Of a stretch of 7,300 nt of DNA, positions 6,141-7,300 are shown in pieces. A program made the position numbers and the translations under genes. Source of the stretch: Desulfocurvus sp. (GTDB lineage: Bacteria; Desulfobacterota; Desulfovibrionia; Desulfovibrionales; Desulfovibrionaceae); assembly GCF_023230885.1 (NCBI RefSeq), contig NZ_JALNWM010000180.1, forward strand, positions 1 to 7,300, written 5' to 3'. The notes beneath the pieces are model-generated. The model did not search any database and had not been told where the DNA came from. It saw only the letters and a list, made by a program, of their open reading frames with translations. The stretch's first letter is position 1, and every line of letters starts with the position of its first letter.

Positions 6141-6424
6141 CTCAAAAGGCCCGAACGCATTGGCGAAATAGCATGCCTGACACGGGTCGTACAGCCCCGC
6201 AAACGACTCTCAGTCTCACGGCCGCGCAGCCCCCGGGAAAGCCACAGGCGCCAAGAAAAAAACAGTCAAAGAAACCCTGGTGTTGAATGGCAAGGCCCGC
6301 CACGGCGGACCAAAACGGGAATGTGCCTGTTAAGCCTCTTCAACCTACACTGACGGCCTGCCAAGGCAAGCATTATTTTCGGAACGCCGCCCCCTCCGGG
6401 CCTTCTCCCGTCTGGGGCCCGCCC
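6141..6424. other. Intergenic stretch without recognisable gene
   Basis: Upstream half of the 549-bp gap between the 115-aa gene and dsrA. Only short open frames with unnatural composition cross it. The base composition is less GC-rich than in the genes, with A/T tracts near 6255-6262 and 6371-6379. I see no convincing second promoter, repeat or RNA gene; binding sites for other regulators of dsr would be expected here. Confidence 0.5.
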
Positions 6425-6462
6425 AAAAAACAAGGGGCCGGACCCGAAGGTCCGGCCCCTTG
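6425..6462 (-). terminator. Intrinsic terminator of the 115-aa gene (UUCG tetraloop)
   Basis: A perfect 14-bp stem (arms 6449-6462 and 6431-6444) is closed on the minus-strand RNA by UUCG within C(UUCG)G, an exceptionally stable tetraloop, and is followed by six T residues (6425-6430). It starts 18 bases after the stop of the upstream gene. It isolates that gene from the dsr operon, so dsrA must have its own promoter. Confidence 0.93.
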
Positions 6463-6480
6463 CCCGCCGGGGTGCGCAAG

Positions 6481-6828
6481 TCAGTTGTAAAGCTGCTTCT
6501 CCAGCCAGCTCCTGATCTCGCCGTTGATGGGGTAGACGCCCTTGTTGCCGCCGACCTCCTGCTCGAAACGGCGGCGGATCTCCGCCGGGGGCCGCAGGCA
6601 GGCCAGGTCCTCGGCGCCCTGCATGGTCCTGCGCACCAGGCAGACCGTGGGGCCGTCCTCCCAGTTGTAGACCACGAAATAGTTGGACACGTCCTCCTTG
6701 CCCTTGACGCGGTTCTCGTAGCTGCCGCCATAGCCGTTGTTGCCCCATTCGAGGTACAGCGCCACGGCGTCGGCAGGCTCCATGTCCCAATCGATATGCA
6801 GGTCCCGGAATCGGTTCAGCTGGCTCAT
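6481..6828 (-). CDS. Conserved-looking small protein of unknown function
   Basis: A 115-aa protein I cannot assign to a function. The start is fixed by AAGGAGG (6834-6840) five bases before the ATG; the open frame continues to 6936 but those 36 extra codons are a Gly/Ala/Pro/Arg-rich run and part of the leader. The sequence looks like a real soluble globular protein: MSQLNRFRDLHIDWDMEP at the N-terminus, an aromatic stretch LYLEWGNNGYGG (25-36), a central strand region VSNYFVVYNWEDGPTVCLVRR (47-67), a helical part with PPAEIRRRFEQEVGG, and IRSWLEKQLYN at the C-terminus. No TM helix, signal peptide or metal motif; the two Cys (63 and 77) are isolated. It has its own promoter and terminator, so it is monocistronic. 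Similar small proteins seem familiar from sulfate reducers, but this is memory only. The Fur-like box at its promoter hints at metal- or stress-related control. Confidence 0.85.
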   Translation of the reverse strand: MSQLNRFRDLHIDWDMEPADAVALYLEWGNNGYGGSYENRVKGKEDVSNYFVVYNWEDGPTVCLVRRTMQGAEDLACLRPPAEIRRRFEQEVGGNKGVYPINGEIRSWLEKQLYN

Positions 6829-6877
6829 GTCGTCCTCCTTGTCCTCTTCGCGCGCCCCGGCCCGCGCCGCGCGCGGA

Positions 6878-6908
6878 CCCGGGGGCCGGAGGGGTCCCGG
6901 CCCCCGGG
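6878..6908 (-). other. GC-rich leader hairpin ahead of the 115-aa gene
   Basis: Perfect 12-bp inverted repeat: CCCGGGGGCCGG (6897-6908 read on the minus strand) pairs with CCGGCCCCCGGG (6878-6889), around a 7-nt loop (6890-6896). It lies inside the predicted leader, about 40 bases before the ribosome-binding site. There is no T-run after it, so it is a leader structure rather than a terminator. Confidence 0.55.
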
Positions 6909-6988
6909 CGGCGTTCCCGTGTGTGAAATCCGTCAATCCTTGTCGGCATTCCCGGGTTGCGGCCCTGCCGCACTGCCCGGATGCAACT

Positions 6989-7003
6989 TAATAATAACTA
7001 TTA
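6989..7003. promoter_or_regulatory. Fur-like 7-1-7 palindrome over the -10 box
   Basis: TAATAATAACTATTA is a 15-bp palindrome (6 of 7 pairs) that matches the 7-1-7 Fur box TGATAAT-N-ATTATCA at 11 of 14 positions. It covers the -10 of the predicted promoter, where binding would repress. The AT-rich -10 itself contributes some of the match, so this is tentative; another palindrome-binding regulator is possible. Confidence 0.4.
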
Positions 7004-7018
7004 GCGATAGCGGGTCAA
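6991..7018 (-). promoter_or_regulatory. Sigma70-type promoter for the 115-aa gene
   Basis: Minus strand: -35 TTGACC (7013-7018), 16-bp spacer, -10 TATTAT (6991-6996); five of six bases match the consensus in each box. It stands out as the only AT-rich island in a very GC-rich stretch. Transcription would start near 6984, giving a leader of about 155 nt. A dyad TCAAG-N6-CTTGA (7015-7030) overlaps the -35. Confidence 0.7.
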
Positions 7019-7300
7019 GGGGAATCTTGATTTTTCCCGCAAGCACACCCGCCGACCTGAAGCGGGGGCCGGGTGGCGCAGGCTGCGCAGGGGCCGGGAG
7101 GATACGCGGGAGCGCCAAGGGACGATGCGGGTTGGCAACCGGGAACGCACCGACCACGGCGGGCCGGGGGCGCCGGACCGGGCGGGCAAGGACCACGGCC
7201 GGCAAAGGTCGTGGCGGCCCCCCGGGGGGGCACCGGGCGCGGCCCGGGCGCCGGGCGCGGGGTCGTGCGAACGGCAGCGCGCAGCGCAACGGCGACGGGC
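7019..7300. other. GC-rich non-coding stretch at the right edge
   Basis: No credible gene. The open frames here encode only Pro/Arg/Ala/Gly-rich sequence and run into the promoter. Structures seen: a stem with arms 7193-7200 and 7207-7214 (one G-U pair), a C6G7 palindrome at 7218-7230, and a 10-bp direct repeat CCGGGCGCGG at 7233-7242 and 7251-7260. The hairpins could belong to the 3' end of a gene beyond the window. Confidence 0.5.

Noticed and set aside
6038..6286. 82-codon plus-strand open frame in the dsr upstream region
   Set aside because: Crosses the operator and promoter, has no ribosome-binding site and an unnatural composition.
6829..6936. Longer start of the 115-aa protein at 6936
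   Set aside because: Gly/Pro/Arg-rich extension covers the leader hairpin and ribosome-binding site, and AAGGAGG points to 6828.
7233..7260. 10-bp direct repeat as a possible mobile-element or CRISPR trace
   Set aside because: Two copies of a pure G/C word in GC-rich DNA, with no spacer pattern, terminal inverted repeats or transposase.
6933..7289. 118-codon minus-strand open frame at the right edge
   Set aside because: Pro/Arg/Ala-rich composition, runs through the promoter, no ribosome-binding site or known domain.

Overview
The window reads as chromosomal DNA from a GC-rich sulfate-reducing deltaproteobacterium, most like the Desulfovibrionaceae. The anchor is a complete dissimilatory (bi)sulfite reductase locus, dsrA-dsrB-dsrD. 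Protein lengths (437 and 381 aa) and all Fe-S/siroheme cysteine positions coincide with those I recall for Desulfovibrio vulgaris. Every convincing gene is on the minus strand, so transcription runs from right (7300) to left (1).

Reading in transcription order: 7019-7300 is GC-rich DNA in which I see no gene. A good sigma70-type promoter (6991-7018), overlapped by a Fur-like 7-1-7 palindrome (6989-7003), leads through a structured leader of about 155 nt to a small 115-aa protein of unknown function (6481-6828). That gene ends in a strong intrinsic terminator with a UUCG tetraloop (6425-6462). A long intergenic region (5932-6480) then carries the dsr control sequences: a perfect TTGACA -35 with a poor -10 (6111-6140), and just downstream a Rex-type operator (6078-6095).

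The dsr operon follows: dsrA (4618-5931), dsrB (3459-4604, its Shine-Dalgarno overlapping the dsrA stop), a GNRA-capped intercistronic hairpin (3417-3442), and dsrD (3154-3396). An intrinsic terminator with a U8 tract (3008-3056) sits directly before the ribosome-binding site of the next gene. That gene is a CbiA/CobB-type glutamine amidotransferase (1590-2996), best read as DsrN, the enzyme that amidates siroheme. Its stop overlaps by 4 bp the start of a calcineurin-like metallophosphoesterase (856-1593), which is followed 7 nt later by a Hanks-type Ser/Thr protein kinase (1-848) that runs off the left edge.

Functionally, DsrAB reduces sulfite with siroheme and [4Fe-4S] clusters, DsrD activates DsrAB, and DsrN would tailor the siroheme. 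Redox control by Rex is predicted from sequence. The tightly coupled phosphoesterase and kinase pair downstream of dsrN is the least explained part: it may be a phosphorylation module co-expressed at low level with the sulfite reductase operon. I found no mobile element, CRISPR array, tRNA or rRNA.
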